A stretch of DNA of 64,000 bases from Gemmobacter fulvus (GCF_018798885.1 NZ_CP076361.1:3191501-3255500), one strand, 5' to 3'; numbered from the stretch's first letter, positions 27,806-37,345 are shown. Notes: generated from the letters alone by a model not told the origin. Made by a program: numbers and translations.

Positions 27806-29061
27806 CGCTGAACATTGCCACGCTTCCCAACGGGTTCCGCATCGTCACCGAACATATGCCGGGGCTGAAATCCGCCTCGGTCGGCATCTGGGTGACGGCG
27901 GGCGGGCGGCATGAGCGGGCCGAGCAGAACGGCATTGCACATTTTCTGGAACATATGGCCTTCAAGGGCACCCAGAAGCGCAGCGCCTTGCAGATCGCGG
28001 AAGAGATCGAGGATGTGGGGGGGTATATCAACGCCTATACCTCCAAGGACATGACCGCCTATTACGCGCGGGTGCTGTCGGCCGATGTCAGCCTCGCGCT
28101 GGATGTGATTGCCGACATCGTGCTCAATCCGGTGTTCGACCCGAAAGAGATCGAGGTGGAGCGCCATGTGATCCTTCAGGAAATCGGGCAGGCGCTGGAT
28201 ACGCCCGATGACATCATCTTTGACTGGTTGCAGGATGTCAGCTACCCTGACCAGCCGTTTGGCCGCACCATCCTCGGGCTGGAGGAGCGGGTCTCGTCCT
28301 TCACCCGCGAGGATCTGTTGCGCTTTGTGGCCGAACATTACGGGCCGGATCAGATGATCCTGTCGGCGGCGGGCGGTGTCGATCACGACAGCATCGTGGC
28401 GCAGGCTACCGCGATCTTTGGCGGCCTGACCCCGGTTGGCGCGCCGGTGATCGAACGCGCACGGTTTGGCGGCGGCGAGCGGCGCGAGGTGAAGGATCTG
28501 GAGCAGGTGCATTTCGCCCTGTCCTTCGAGGCTCCGGGCTATCGCCATGCCGATGTCTATACTGCGCAGATCTATGCCACGGCGCTGGGGGGCGGCATGT
28601 CCTCGCGGCTGTTCCAGAAGATCCGCGAAGAGCGCGGACTGTGTTATTCGATCTTCGCCCAGTCCGGTGCCTATGAGGATACCGGCGCAATCACGATCTA
28701 TGCGGGCACCAGCGCCGCCGAAATCGCCGATCTGACGCAGTTGACCGTCGCCGAGCTGAAACGCGCCGCCGAAGACATGACCGAGGCCGAAGTGGCGCGG
28801 GCGCGGGCGCAACTGAAGGCCGGGCTGCTGATGGGGCTGGAAAGCCCGTCGTCGCGTGCCGAACGGCTGGCGCGCTTGCTGGCGATCTGGGGCCGGGTGC
28901 CTGATGTCGACGAGGCGGTGGCCAAGATCGACGCGGTGACTACGGCAGATGTGCGCCGCTATGCCGCCGAAATGGCCGCGTCAAAAGCGGCGCTGGCGCT
29001 GTATGGTCCGGTGGCTGAAGCGCCGGGTCTGGCGGACATCCGGGCCGGACTGGCCGCCTGA
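27802..29061 (+). CDS. M16 family zinc peptidase (mitochondrial processing peptidase-like)
   Basis: This 419-residue pitrilysin-family peptidase has an inverted zinc motif HFLEH (His47, Glu50, His51) in GIAHFLEHMAFKGT and a downstream Glu in EVERHVILQEIG. The two-lobe layout of about 200 residues each is as in MPP-beta and PqqL-like bacterial homologues. The start codon is TTG, overlapping the thrC stop (TTGA), with AAGGA upstream. The peptide substrate is unknown. Confidence 0.94.
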   Translation: MTLNIATLPNGFRIVTEHMPGLKSASVGIWVTAGGRHERAEQNGIAHFLEHMAFKGTQKRSALQIAEEIEDVGGYINAYTSKDMTAYYARVLSADVSLALDVIADIVLNPVFDPKEIEVERHVILQEIGQALDTPDDIIFDWLQDVSYPDQPFGRTILGLEERVSSFTREDLLRFVAEHYGPDQMILSAAGGVDHDSIVAQATAIFGGLTPVGAPVIERARFGGGERREVKDLEQVHFALSFEAPGYRHADVYTAQIYATALGGGMSSRLFQKIREERGLCYSIFAQSGAYEDTGAITIYAGTSAAEIADLTQLTVAELKRAAEDMTEAEVARARAQLKAGLLMGLESPSSRAERLARLLAIWGRVPDVDEAVAKIDAVTTADVRRYAAEMAASKAALALYGPVAEAPGLADIRAGLAA

Positions 29062-29645
29062 TGTTCGGCCTGCGCCGCAAGCTGCGCATCGAGACGGAGC
29101 GCATGTCGCTGCGCCTGCCGACGCATGTGGATTACCGGGCCTGGGCCGAGCTGCGCGCCGAAAGTGCGGCGTTTCTGAACCCGTGGGAGCCGGTCTGGTC
29201 GCAGGATCATCTGTCACGCAAGGCCTATACCAACCGGGTCTATTGGGCGCAGCGGGCGGTGGCGCAGGGCACGGCCTTGCCGGTGCTGATGATCCGCCGC
29301 GACGATCAGGCGCTGCTGGGCGCGATCACGCTCGACAATATCCGCCGTGGTCCGGTGCAGGCGGGCACGCTGGGTTATTGGATCGGTGCACGCCACGCGC
29401 GGCAGGGCTATATGCGCGAGGCGATCCTGACGCTGGTGCATCACGCCTTTACCGCGCTGGATCTGAGCCGGATCGAGGCTGCCTGCCTGCCGGAAAATCA
29501 GGCCTCGCGCGGGGTGCTGGAAAAGACCGGCTTCAAATACGAAGGCGTGGCGCAAAGTTATCTGCAAATCGCCGGGCGCTGGCGCAACCATGTGCTTTAC
29601 GCCAATCTGCGGTCAGACCGCCGGGGCCGCACCGATGTGGGCTGA
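29061..29645 (+). CDS. GNAT acetyltransferase of the RimJ/RimL type
   Basis: This 194-residue N-acetyltransferase has the acetyl-CoA region LGYWIGARHARQGYMREAI and the RimJ-type ENQASRGVLEKTGFKYEGVA. RimJ/RimL proteins acetylate N-termini of ribosomal proteins; the target here is not predictable. It is translationally coupled to the M16 peptidase gene (TGATG). Confidence 0.9.
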   Translation: MFGLRRKLRIETERMSLRLPTHVDYRAWAELRAESAAFLNPWEPVWSQDHLSRKAYTNRVYWAQRAVAQGTALPVLMIRRDDQALLGAITLDNIRRGPVQAGTLGYWIGARHARQGYMREAILTLVHHAFTALDLSRIEAACLPENQASRGVLEKTGFKYEGVAQSYLQIAGRWRNHVLYANLRSDRRGRTDVG

Positions 29646-29669
29646 GGCCCATGGCCCGAGGAGAGCCGG

Positions 29670-31064
29670 ATGCTGAACGCCGCTGATGCCACCTTTCTTG
29701 CCACGCTGCCCGAGGCGCTGTTGCGCCCGGTGACGCCCGCCGATGTCGAAGACCCGCGTGGCCGCTGGCTGGGGCAGGGGGCCGCCGTGGCGGTGCCGCG
29801 CGATGTGCAGCAGGTGGCGCAGATCCTGCGTGCCTGTGCCGCAGCGCGGGTCGGGCTGGTGCCCCTCGGCGGCGGCACCGGCCTTGTGGGCGGGCAGATC
29901 CTGCCCGCAGGCCCGGTGCCATTGCTTCTGTCGCTGGAGCGTATGGCGGCAATCCGCGCGGTCTATCCCGACGAAAACGTGCTGATCGCCGAAGGTGGCG
30001 CCGTGCTGGCCGATGTGCAGGCAGCCGCCGAGGCGGCGGACCGGCTGTTCCCGCTCAGCCTCGCGTCGCAAGGTTCTTGTCGCATCGCGGGCAATCTGGC
30101 GACCAATGCGGGCGGGGTGAATGTGCTGCGCTATGGCAATGCCCGCGACCTCTGTCTGGGGCTGGAGGCGGTGCTGGCGGATGGCACGGTGTTGCAGGGG
30201 CTGAAGCGGCTGCGCAAGGACAATACCGGCTATGACCTGCGCAACCTGCTGATCGGCTCCGAAGGCACGCTGGGCGTGATCACCGCCGCCAGCCTCAAGC
30301 TGGTGCCGCGCCCGGCTGCCGAAGGCGCTGCGTTCTTTGTGGTGCCGGATCCCGAGGCCGCGCTGCGCCTGCTGGCGCTGGCGCAGGCGCGTCTGGCGGG
30401 CATGGTTTCGGGGTTCGAGCTGATCCACCGGCAGGGCCTCGATTTCCTCAGCGAAACGTTGCCACAGGTGCGGCAACCCTTCGCTCATCCGCCCGAATGG
30501 GTGGTGCTGATTGATCTCGGCCTCGCCTCTGGCATGGATCCGGCCGACACGCTGGCCGATCTTTATGCGGCGGCAGGCGATCTGGTGCTGGATGGGGTGA
30601 TCGCGCAATCCACCGCGCAACGCGCCGCCTTCTGGGCGCTGCGCGAAAACATCCCGCAGGCCAATCGCCGTATCGGGGCCATCTCGTCGCATGACATTGC
30701 GCTGCCGCTGGGGGCTATTCCGGCGTTTCTGGCGGCGGTTGGTCCGGCGCTGGCCCGGATCGGCAGCTTCCGCATCAATTGCTTCGGCCATCTTGGCGAC
30801 GGCAATCTGCATTACAACGTGTTCCCGATGCCGGGTCGCAGCCGCAAGGATCACGAGGCAGAGCGCGAGGCGATCAAGACCTGTGTGCATGATCTGGTAG
30901 ATCACTTTGACGGATCGGTCAGTGCCGAACATGGCATTGGCCGCCTGAAAGTGGGTGATCTGGAGCATTACGGCGATCCCGCAAAACTTGCCGCGATGCG
31001 GGCGATCAAGGCGGCGCTGGATCCGCAGGGCATCCTCAACCCCGGTGCGGTGCTACGCGCCTGA
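29670..31064 (+). CDS. FAD-linked D-2-hydroxyacid dehydrogenase (D-2-hydroxyglutarate/D-lactate type)
   Basis: This 464-residue flavoprotein has an N-terminal PCMH-type FAD domain (about 40-215). Marks are VPLGGGTGLVGGQ, SLASQGSCRIAGNLATNAGGVNVLRYGN and GTLGVITAASL. A C-terminal FAD-oxidase domain has NCFGHLGDGNLHYN (metal-binding His) and SAEHGIGRLK. It oxidises a D-2-hydroxyacid and passes electrons to a quinone, ETF or cytochrome. The zinc-type HxxDGNLH motif points to D-2-hydroxyglutarate or D-lactate. It ends the run that began with surf1. Confidence 0.9.
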   Translation: MLNAADATFLATLPEALLRPVTPADVEDPRGRWLGQGAAVAVPRDVQQVAQILRACAAARVGLVPLGGGTGLVGGQILPAGPVPLLLSLERMAAIRAVYPDENVLIAEGGAVLADVQAAAEAADRLFPLSLASQGSCRIAGNLATNAGGVNVLRYGNARDLCLGLEAVLADGTVLQGLKRLRKDNTGYDLRNLLIGSEGTLGVITAASLKLVPRPAAEGAAFFVVPDPEAALRLLALAQARLAGMVSGFELIHRQGLDFLSETLPQVRQPFAHPPEWVVLIDLGLASGMDPADTLADLYAAAGDLVLDGVIAQSTAQRAAFWALRENIPQANRRIGAISSHDIALPLGAIPAFLAAVGPALARIGSFRINCFGHLGDGNLHYNVFPMPGRSRKDHEAEREAIKTCVHDLVDHFDGSVSAEHGIGRLKVGDLEHYGDPAKLAAMRAIKAALDPQGILNPGAVLRA

Positions 31065-31107
31065 GGCGTTCCGCGAGGGCAGGTGGCGTGGCACAGGCAC
31101 CGTCTGT

Positions 31108-31157
31108 GCCGCTGTCCATGGCAATCGGCCTGCGGAGGCTCGATGCCTCCAAAGGCC
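31108..31157 (-). repeat. Structured two-copy element, copy A (candidate ncRNA)
   Basis: On the minus strand an outer stem GGCCT/AGGCC encloses an inner stem GGAGGC/GCCTCC capped by ATCGA, followed by ATTGCCATGGACAGCGGC. The copy at 42469-42521 keeps the loop, the GGC/GCC next to it and the 18-base tail exactly. The other paired bases differ in a compensated way. This is the mark of selection on RNA structure. It lies between converging genes, about 170 bases past mtnP on the same strand. The function is unknown. Confidence 0.5.
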
Positions 31158-31174
31158 GGGCTGGGGGAGAGATA

Positions 31175-31264
31175 CCCCGCCGGTGGGTTAGTCCGGCGGG
31201 GTCGTTTGGGTCACGTGGTGCAAGCAGCGCCCAACCGGACGGGGTGACATCCGGCTTGTCCGGT
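31175..31264. other. Two strong hairpins in the 31.1-31.3 kb convergent gap
   Basis: CCCCGCCGG (31175-31183) pairs with CCGGCGGGG (31193-31201). ACCGGAC (31234-31240) pairs with GTCCGGT (31258-31264). With the hairpin GGCACAG/CTGTGCC at 31090-31110 and element A, almost the whole 265-base gap is foldable. No U-run is clear, and no known RNA family was recognised. Confidence 0.4.
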
Positions 31265-31329
31265 CTAACGCGCAAAGGTTAAGGCGCAGTTACCAAGATC
31301 GCGCCCCCACCGTTTTTCGGCGCGGGCCG

Positions 31330-32202
31330 TCAGGCCCCGAGGATCCGGCCCGCAACCGCGTCCAGCCGGGCCAGCAGCGCCGGGTCGCGCTGCGCCGGGG
31401 CCGTCATCACCGCATGATCCAGCGCATGATCGCAGCCCGCCGGGCAGGGCCTGCGCCCGGTCCCGAGGATCGGCGGCAGTGCCGCAATCATCGCCTTGGC
31501 CACTCCGGCATTGGCACTCAGCACCGCAATCACCGCCGCCACATCCACCGCGCCGTGATCGGGGTGCCAGCAATCGTAATCCGTCACCATGGCGACCGAG
31601 GCGTAACAGAGCTCTGCCTCGCGGGCGAGCCTGGCCTCCGGCATCGCCGTCATGCCGATCACATCGCAGCCCCAGCTGCGATAGAGCCGCGATTCGGCGC
31701 GGGTGGAAAATTGCGGCCCCTCGATGGTCAGCGCGGTGCCGCCCACATGCACCACCGCCCCCGTATCGCGCAGCGCCGTGGCGCAGGCGGCAGACAGCGC
31801 CGGGCAGGTCGGGTCGGCGAGGCTGACATGCGCCACACAGCCGCTGCCGAAAAACGATGGTTCGCGGCTGGTGCTGCGGTCGATGAACTGATCCACCACC
31901 ACCATGTCGCCGGGGCGGAAATCCTCGCGCAGGCTGCCCACCGCCGAGACGGCAATCACATCGGTGCAGCCCAGCCGTTTCAGCGCGTCGATATTGGCGC
32001 GGTAGGGCAGATCGCCCGGGGCGTGGCGGTGGCCACGGCCATGGCGCGGCAGAAAGGCCATCTCAATCCCGGCCAGCCGCCCAGTCAGGATCTGGTCCGA
32101 GGGGGCCCCCCATGGTGTCTCCACTGCGGTCCATCCTGCCCCCTCCAGGCCCTCGATCTGATAGACCCCTGATCCGCCGATCACCCCGATCTTGCGCTGC
32201 AT
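31330..32202 (-). CDS. mtnP: S-methyl-5'-thioadenosine phosphorylase
   Basis: This 290-residue PNP/MTAP-family phosphorylase splits methylthioadenosine to adenine and methylthioribose-1-phosphate in methionine salvage. Seen are IGVIGGSGVYQIEGL, FLPRHGRGHRHAPGDLPYRANI, SAVGSLREDFRPGDMV, and the purine-site IEGPQFSTRAESRLYR and MTAMPEARLAREAELCYA. The ATG at 32202 follows GGAGGCAGCAGG. Confidence 0.95.
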   Translation of the reverse strand: MQRKIGVIGGSGVYQIEGLEGAGWTAVETPWGAPSDQILTGRLAGIEMAFLPRHGRGHRHAPGDLPYRANIDALKRLGCTDVIAVSAVGSLREDFRPGDMVVVDQFIDRSTSREPSFFGSGCVAHVSLADPTCPALSAACATALRDTGAVVHVGGTALTIEGPQFSTRAESRLYRSWGCDVIGMTAMPEARLAREAELCYASVAMVTDYDCWHPDHGAVDVAAVIAVLSANAGVAKAMIAALPPILGTGRRPCPAGCDHALDHAVMTAPAQRDPALLARLDAVAGRILGA

Positions 32203-32352
32203 CCTGCTGCCTCCGTCTGTGCTGCCCAAGCTTAGGCAGCCGCTGCGCCGCGCGAAAGGGTGTTTCCGATTTGCTCCTGTCATGTCTGCATGTTACGCGG
32301 CGGGGCCGATTGATTCCGCCGGGCCAGCGCCTGCCCGGCCACGGGGGGTGTG

Positions 32353-32841
32353 ATGTATCATCTCGAAGAGGAAACCGAGGCCGACTGGTGGGAGGTCGAG
32401 GCGCTGTATGACCTGTGCTTTGCACCGGGCCGCACCGCATTGTCCTCCTATCGTCTGCGGGATGGTGTGGCCACGGTGGCACCGCTCTGCCTTGTGCTGC
32501 GCGATGAAGAGCGCACGCTGGCGGCGGTAATCCGCTATTGGCCGGTCGAGGTCGATGGCCAGGACGTGCTGCTGCTGGGGCCGGTGGCGGTGCACCCGAC
32601 ACGGCAGGGCGAGGGGCTGGGCGGGCTGCTGATCAACGAAAGTCTGGCCGAGGCCCGCCGCCTTGGCTGGGAACGGGTGCTGCTGGTCGGCGACGCGCCC
32701 TATTACAGCCGCTTCGGCTTTCGCAAGCTGGATCATGTGGTCATGCCGCCCCCCACCAACCCCGACCGTGTGCTGGGGCTGGAACTGGTACGCAATGCCT
32801 GGCAGGGGGTGCAGGGCCCCGTGGTGAAGGCGCACGCCTGA
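32353..32841 (+). CDS. GNAT family N-acetyltransferase (YhbS-like)
   Basis: This 162-residue acetyltransferase has the CoA loop AVHPTRQGEGLGGLLINESL and the following LLVGDAPYYSRFGF, both characteristic of the YhbS-like subgroup. The substrate is unknown. GTG three bases upstream is an alternative start. It is divergent from mtnP. Confidence 0.9.
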   Translation: MYHLEEETEADWWEVEALYDLCFAPGRTALSSYRLRDGVATVAPLCLVLRDEERTLAAVIRYWPVEVDGQDVLLLGPVAVHPTRQGEGLGGLLINESLAEARRLGWERVLLVGDAPYYSRFGFRKLDHVVMPPPTNPDRVLGLELVRNAWQGVQGPVVKAHA

Positions 32842-32931
32842 ACTGCGGAGCAGGGTGCCGGATCCAGAGCTTTTACCTCTCGCAACGTCCTGCCCATTGC
32901 GATGCCGCGCGCCCATGCTTACCTTTGACGC

Positions 32932-33705
32932 ATGAGTGACAGTGACCCGCTTCCCGCCCTGCCGACCGCACCTTTCCCCGAGGTGGAAATCGCCCTGCTT
33001 GCCAAGCGCGCGCGCAAGGCGGGCGGGCCGTTGATGGCGGTGCTGAACAAGGTGGGCGGCTCGCTGGAAAGCCGGTTGTCACTACTGCCCGACGGGTTGC
33101 GCCGCCAGATTGATGCGGTCACGCTGGCCAGTCTGGACCGGGCGTTCACCGTGGCGAAGCTTGGGCGGCATGCGCCGGATCTGGGCGGGGCGGCAGCACC
33201 GATTGTCGCGGCGCTGGCCGGGGCTGCGGGCGGGGCGGGCGGGCTTGCCACCTCGGTGGCAGAACTGCCGGTGACCATCACCCTGATCCTGCACACGATC
33301 TGCACCGCCGCCGAGGCCGAAGGCTTTGATCCGGCAGAGGAATGGGTCAAGGCCGAGATCCTGCAAATCTTTGCCTCGGGCAGCCCGATGGCGCGGGATG
33401 ATGGCGTCAACACCGCTTTCATCAGTGCGCGCATCACCCTCACCGGCCCGGCCTTGCAGCGGCTGATCAGCACGCTGGCCCCCAAGATCGCCGCCGCCCT
33501 GGGGCAGAAGCTTGCCGCGCAATCGGTGCCGGTGCTGGGGGCGCTGTCGGGTGCGGCGCTCAATGCCACTTTCCTCAGCCATTACCGCGAACTGGCGCGC
33601 ATCCGCTTTGCGCTGTTGCGCCACGCCCAGACCCATGACGCAGAGCGGGTGATCCAGCGGTTCAACGAGGCGGCAAACGTGCGCCCCTTGCTGCGCAACG
33701 CCTGA
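32932..33705 (+). CDS. EcsC family protein
   Basis: This 257-residue protein matches the EcsC family, whose Bacillus member is encoded with an ABC exporter and whose role is unknown. Marks are the Ala/Gly-rich helical segment AALAGAAGGAGG (about 95-108), ELPVTITLILHTICTAAEAEGFDP, VPVLGALSGAALNATF, and a C-terminal H-YRELARIRFALLR. It likely associates with the membrane through the Ala/Gly-rich helices. No transporter is adjacent. It converges on ptsP. Confidence 0.82.
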   Translation: MSDSDPLPALPTAPFPEVEIALLAKRARKAGGPLMAVLNKVGGSLESRLSLLPDGLRRQIDAVTLASLDRAFTVAKLGRHAPDLGGAAAPIVAALAGAAGGAGGLATSVAELPVTITLILHTICTAAEAEGFDPAEEWVKAEILQIFASGSPMARDDGVNTAFISARITLTGPALQRLISTLAPKIAAALGQKLAAQSVPVLGALSGAALNATFLSHYRELARIRFALLRHAQTHDAERVIQRFNEAANVRPLLRNA

Positions 33706-33725
33706 GCGGCGTCACGCAAGGCCGA

Positions 33726-35972
33726 TCACTCCGGCAAAGTGGCCAGCCAGCCCATCATCGCCGGACGCACGCTTTCCAGCCCGGCAGCGCGGGCGTCATC
33801 CATCACGGCACGCACTTCGCGCAGATCCACCTGCCGCAGCAGCGATTTCACCGGGCCAATCGAGGCCGGGCGCATCGACAGCGTGCCAATGCCAAGGGCC
33901 GCAAAGCACATCGCCTCGATCGGGCGGCCCGCATCCTCGCCACAGAAGGACAGCTGGGTTTCACTTTCGGCACAGCGCGCGACGATCTTGCTCAGGAAGG
34001 TCAGGAAACTGACATTCAGCGTGTCATAGCGCCTGCGCACCCGTTCATTCTCGCGGTCAGCGGCAAAGAAGAACTGCTTGAGGTCATTGCCACCGATAGA
34101 GATGAAATCGGCCAGATCGAAGAACTGTTTCGGGGCAAAGGCGAGGCTTGGCGTCTCCAGCATCGCCCCGATGCGCAGCGTCTCGGGTACCGGATGCCCC
34201 AACGCCGCTTCGCGGTCACGCTCGCGCAGCAGATGGTCGCGCGCGGTGGTGAATTCGCTCAACTCGCTGACGAAGGGGAACATCACCGTCAGATCCCGCC
34301 CGGCCGAGGCGCGCAACAGCGCCTGCAACTGCATCCGCAGCACACCGGGCTTGTCCAGCCCGACCCGGATCGCCCGCCAGCCCATGGCCGGGTTGGGTTC
34401 GTCCTGCGGCTTCATGTAGGGCAGCACCTTGTCCGAGCCGATGTCCAGCGTGCGGAAGGCGACGGGGCGGCCCTTGGCGGCCTCCATCACCCGGGCATAA
34501 AGCTTGGCCAGCTCGTCGCGTTTGGGCATCTGGTTGCGGATCAGGAACTGCAATTCGGTGCGGAACAGGCCCACCCCTTCGGCCCCCGAGCCTTCGATGG
34601 AGGGCAGATCCGCCATCAGCCCGGCATTCATCAACAGCCGGGTGACGGTGCCGCATTTCGATTGTGCGGGCAGCCCGCGCAACGAGGTATACCGCTCCTG
34701 CGCCTTGGCCTGCATGGCGATCTTGTCGCGAAAGCTGCGGGCCACGGCATCATCGGGGCGCAGATGCACGACGCCAGTATCGCCATCGACAAGGATATGG
34801 TCGCCATTCAGCGCCTCGGAGGTGATGCGTTCAGCATGGATCACCAAGGGAATGGTCAGCGCCCGCGCAACAATCGCCGCATGTGATCCGACCGAGCCTT
34901 CTTCCAGCACCACGCCCTTCAGCTTGCGCCCGTATTCCAGCAATTCCGCAGGGCCGATATTGCGCGCGATCAGCACCGGATTTTCCGGCATCTCGGCCCC
35001 GGTATCGGCACCTTGCCCGGTCAGGATGCGCAGCAGCCGGTTCGACAGGTCATCCAGATCATGCAGCCGGTCGCGCAGATAGGCGTCGGGCACCTGTTCC
35101 AGCCGGGCGCGGGCGGCGGACTGTTCCTTTTCCACGGCAGCTTCGGCCGAGAGGCCGCGCGCGATGTCTTCTTCCATGCGCTTCAGCCAGCCGCGCGAAT
35201 TGGCGAACATGCGATAGGCTTCCAGAACCTGCTTCTGGTCCTTGTCCAGACTTTCCGCCGACAGAAGATCATCTACCGATACGCGCAATTGCCCCACCGC
35301 CTCGCGGATGCGGTCAATCTCGGTCAGCGGATCATCGGCCACCGGGTTGGTCACCACCACGCGCGGCTCGTGCAGCCAGACGCGGCCTTCGGAGGCGCCT
35401 TCCTGCCCGGTGCTGCCCCGGAACATCACCGGCTGTTTGTGCAGCGTCGCCATGCCGTCACCATCGCCACCGGCAAAGGCCCCGAGTTCGGTCATTTCGG
35501 CCAGCACCATGGCCACGACTTCCAGCGCATAAACCTCGTCATCCGAGAATTGCCGCGCGATCTTGGACTGCACGACCAGCACGCCCAGCTTTTCCCCGAC
35601 GCGCTGGATCGGCACGCCCAGAAAGCTGGAGTAAATCTCTTCGCCGGTTTCCGGCATGAAGCGGAAGCCCTTTTCCGAGGGCGCATCGGCGGCGTTGATC
35701 GGGGTGGCACTGCGCGCGACCCGGCCGACAAGGCCTTCGCCCAGCCGCAGCCGTGTCTTGTGCACCGACGCCTTGTTCAGACCCTCGGTCGCGCAGAGTT
35801 CCAGCGTATCCTCATCGCGGAACAGATAGATGGAACACACTTCGGTGCCCATGGAATCCGCGATCAGATGGGTGATCCTGTCCAGTCGGTCCTGCCCTTT
35901 TCCGGGCAGGGCCAGACTGTCGCGCAAACGCCGCAGCAGCTTGCGGCTGTCACTTTCACTGCGTTCGGGCAT
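33726..35972 (-). CDS. ptsP: Phosphoenolpyruvate--protein phosphotransferase PtsP (EI-Ntr)
   Basis: This 748-residue enzyme I of the nitrogen PTS has an N-terminal GAF domain (about 20-160), which in relatives senses glutamine. The PEP-utilising N domain follows. The phospho-His domain has His364 in GSVGSHAAIVARAL, and the PEP-binding barrel has FRTLDIGSDKVLPY and SIGGNDLKQFFF. It passes phosphate from PEP to NPr and then PtsN, regulating K+, carbon and nitrogen metabolism; those partners are not in the window. It lies 23 bases after lysC on the same strand. Confidence 0.97.
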   Translation of the reverse strand: MPERSESDSRKLLRRLRDSLALPGKGQDRLDRITHLIADSMGTEVCSIYLFRDEDTLELCATEGLNKASVHKTRLRLGEGLVGRVARSATPINAADAPSEKGFRFMPETGEEIYSSFLGVPIQRVGEKLGVLVVQSKIARQFSDDEVYALEVVAMVLAEMTELGAFAGGDGDGMATLHKQPVMFRGSTGQEGASEGRVWLHEPRVVVTNPVADDPLTEIDRIREAVGQLRVSVDDLLSAESLDKDQKQVLEAYRMFANSRGWLKRMEEDIARGLSAEAAVEKEQSAARARLEQVPDAYLRDRLHDLDDLSNRLLRILTGQGADTGAEMPENPVLIARNIGPAELLEYGRKLKGVVLEEGSVGSHAAIVARALTIPLVIHAERITSEALNGDHILVDGDTGVVHLRPDDAVARSFRDKIAMQAKAQERYTSLRGLPAQSKCGTVTRLLMNAGLMADLPSIEGSGAEGVGLFRTELQFLIRNQMPKRDELAKLYARVMEAAKGRPVAFRTLDIGSDKVLPYMKPQDEPNPAMGWRAIRVGLDKPGVLRMQLQALLRASAGRDLTVMFPFVSELSEFTTARDHLLRERDREAALGHPVPETLRIGAMLETPSLAFAPKQFFDLADFISIGGNDLKQFFFAADRENERVRRRYDTLNVSFLTFLSKIVARCAESETQLSFCGEDAGRPIEAMCFAALGIGTLSMRPASIGPVKSLLRQVDLREVRAVMDDARAAGLESVRPAMMGWLATLPE

Positions 35973-35995
35973 CGCCCCCCGCTTTCAATCGCCGG

Positions 35996-37255
35996 TCAAA
36001 CGGCCTTGTCGAGTTCAAAGGCATCATGGAGGGCCTGCACCGCAAGTTCCATATATTTCCGGTCGATCAGCACCGAAATCTTGATCTCGGAGGTGGCGAT
36101 GACCTTGATGTTCACGTTTTCAGCAGCCAGTGCCTTGAACATGGTCGCCGCAACCCCGGCATGGCTGCGCATGCCGATGCCCACGACCGAAACCTTGGCC
36201 ACATCGGTATCCACGGCCAGATCGTCATAGGTGATCAGACCGGCGGCGCGGGCATCTTCCATCGCCTTCTGGGCGCGGGCCACCTGATTGACCGGGCAGG
36301 AAAAGGTCATGTCGGTCACGGCGCCGGTATGAGTGCCATAGTTCTTTTCCGAGATGTTCTGCACGATCATGTCGACATTGACACCCGCTTCGGCCAGCGG
36401 GCCAAAGATGGCCGAGGCGACGCCGGGGCGATCCTCGACGGTGACGAGGGTCATTTTCGCTTCATCGCGCGAATAGGCCACGCCCGAGACAACTTTCGAT
36501 TCCATGATTTCCTCCTCGTCGCAGACCAGAGTTCCAGAGTGTTCGTCGGTATCCTCGAACGAGGACAGCACGCGCAGCCGCACCTTGTAGCGCATCGCCA
36601 GTTCAACCGACCGGGTTTGCAGCACCTTGGCCCCCAGCGAGGCCAGTTCCAGCATTTCCTCGAAGGCGATCTTGTCGAGCTTGCGGGCCTTGTCGGTGAT
36701 GCGCGGGTCGGTGGTATAGACACCATCCACATCGGTATAGATGTCGCAGCGTTCGGCACCAAAGGCGGCGGCAAAGGCAACGGCGGTGGTATCGGAGCCG
36801 CCACGGCCCAGCGTGGTGATCCGGCCTTCATGGCTCACGCCCTGAAAGCCCGCGACCACGGCGACCTTGAAGCCTTCTGCGAATTTCGCATCCATATTGG
36901 CGCGAGGAATATCCACGAACCGGGCCGAGCTATGCGCCGAGGTGGTGTTGATCGGCACTTGCCAGCCCTGCCAGCTGCGCGCGGGCACACCCATTTCCTG
37001 CAGCCGCAGCGCCATCAGGCCTGCGGTCACATTCTCGCCGCTGGATACGACTGCATCATATTCGCGCGCGTCATAGAGCTTGGAGGTGGTTTCGACCCAG
37101 CCCACCAACTCGTTGGTCTTGCCCGACATGGCGCTGACGATGACGATCACGTCATAGCCGCGTTCCACCTCTTTCTGCACTTTTTTCGCCGCATTTTCAA
37201 TGCGGGCGAGATCGGCTACCGAGGTGCCGCCGAATTTCATCACCAGAAGCGGCAT
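35996..37255 (-). CDS. lysC: Aspartate kinase
   Basis: This 419-residue enzyme phosphorylates aspartate, the first step toward lysine, threonine and methionine. The N-terminal MKFGGTSVADLARI and GRGGSDTTAVAFAAA form the kinase domain. Two C-terminal ACT domains (about 265-419), with VTVEDRPGVASAIFGPLAEAG, should give lysine/threonine feedback. The ATG at 37255 places the kinase motif at the N-terminus. It forms a pair with ptsP, so amino-acid and nitrogen-PTS control may share a transcript. Confidence 0.97.
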   Translation of the reverse strand: MPLLVMKFGGTSVADLARIENAAKKVQKEVERGYDVIVIVSAMSGKTNELVGWVETTSKLYDAREYDAVVSSGENVTAGLMALRLQEMGVPARSWQGWQVPINTTSAHSSARFVDIPRANMDAKFAEGFKVAVVAGFQGVSHEGRITTLGRGGSDTTAVAFAAAFGAERCDIYTDVDGVYTTDPRITDKARKLDKIAFEEMLELASLGAKVLQTRSVELAMRYKVRLRVLSSFEDTDEHSGTLVCDEEEIMESKVVSGVAYSRDEAKMTLVTVEDRPGVASAIFGPLAEAGVNVDMIVQNISEKNYGTHTGAVTDMTFSCPVNQVARAQKAMEDARAAGLITYDDLAVDTDVAKVSVVGIGMRSHAGVAATMFKALAAENVNIKVIATSEIKISVLIDRKYMELAVQALHDAFELDKAV

Positions 37256-37345
37256 GGCCAACCCCCCAGTCCTGCCGTTGCAAATCGCGTGCTTCATAGC
37301 AGAAGCCGGGGGGGGCGCAAGCGCGGGTTGGGCCTTGACGCGACC

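Noticed and set aside
31065-31329. 6S, SRP, tmRNA or RNase P RNA in the hairpin-rich gap
   Set aside because: I looked for the SRP GGTCAGG..GGAAG core, the RNase P GAGGAAAGTC core and tmRNA ends. I found none, and could not fit a 6S RNA.
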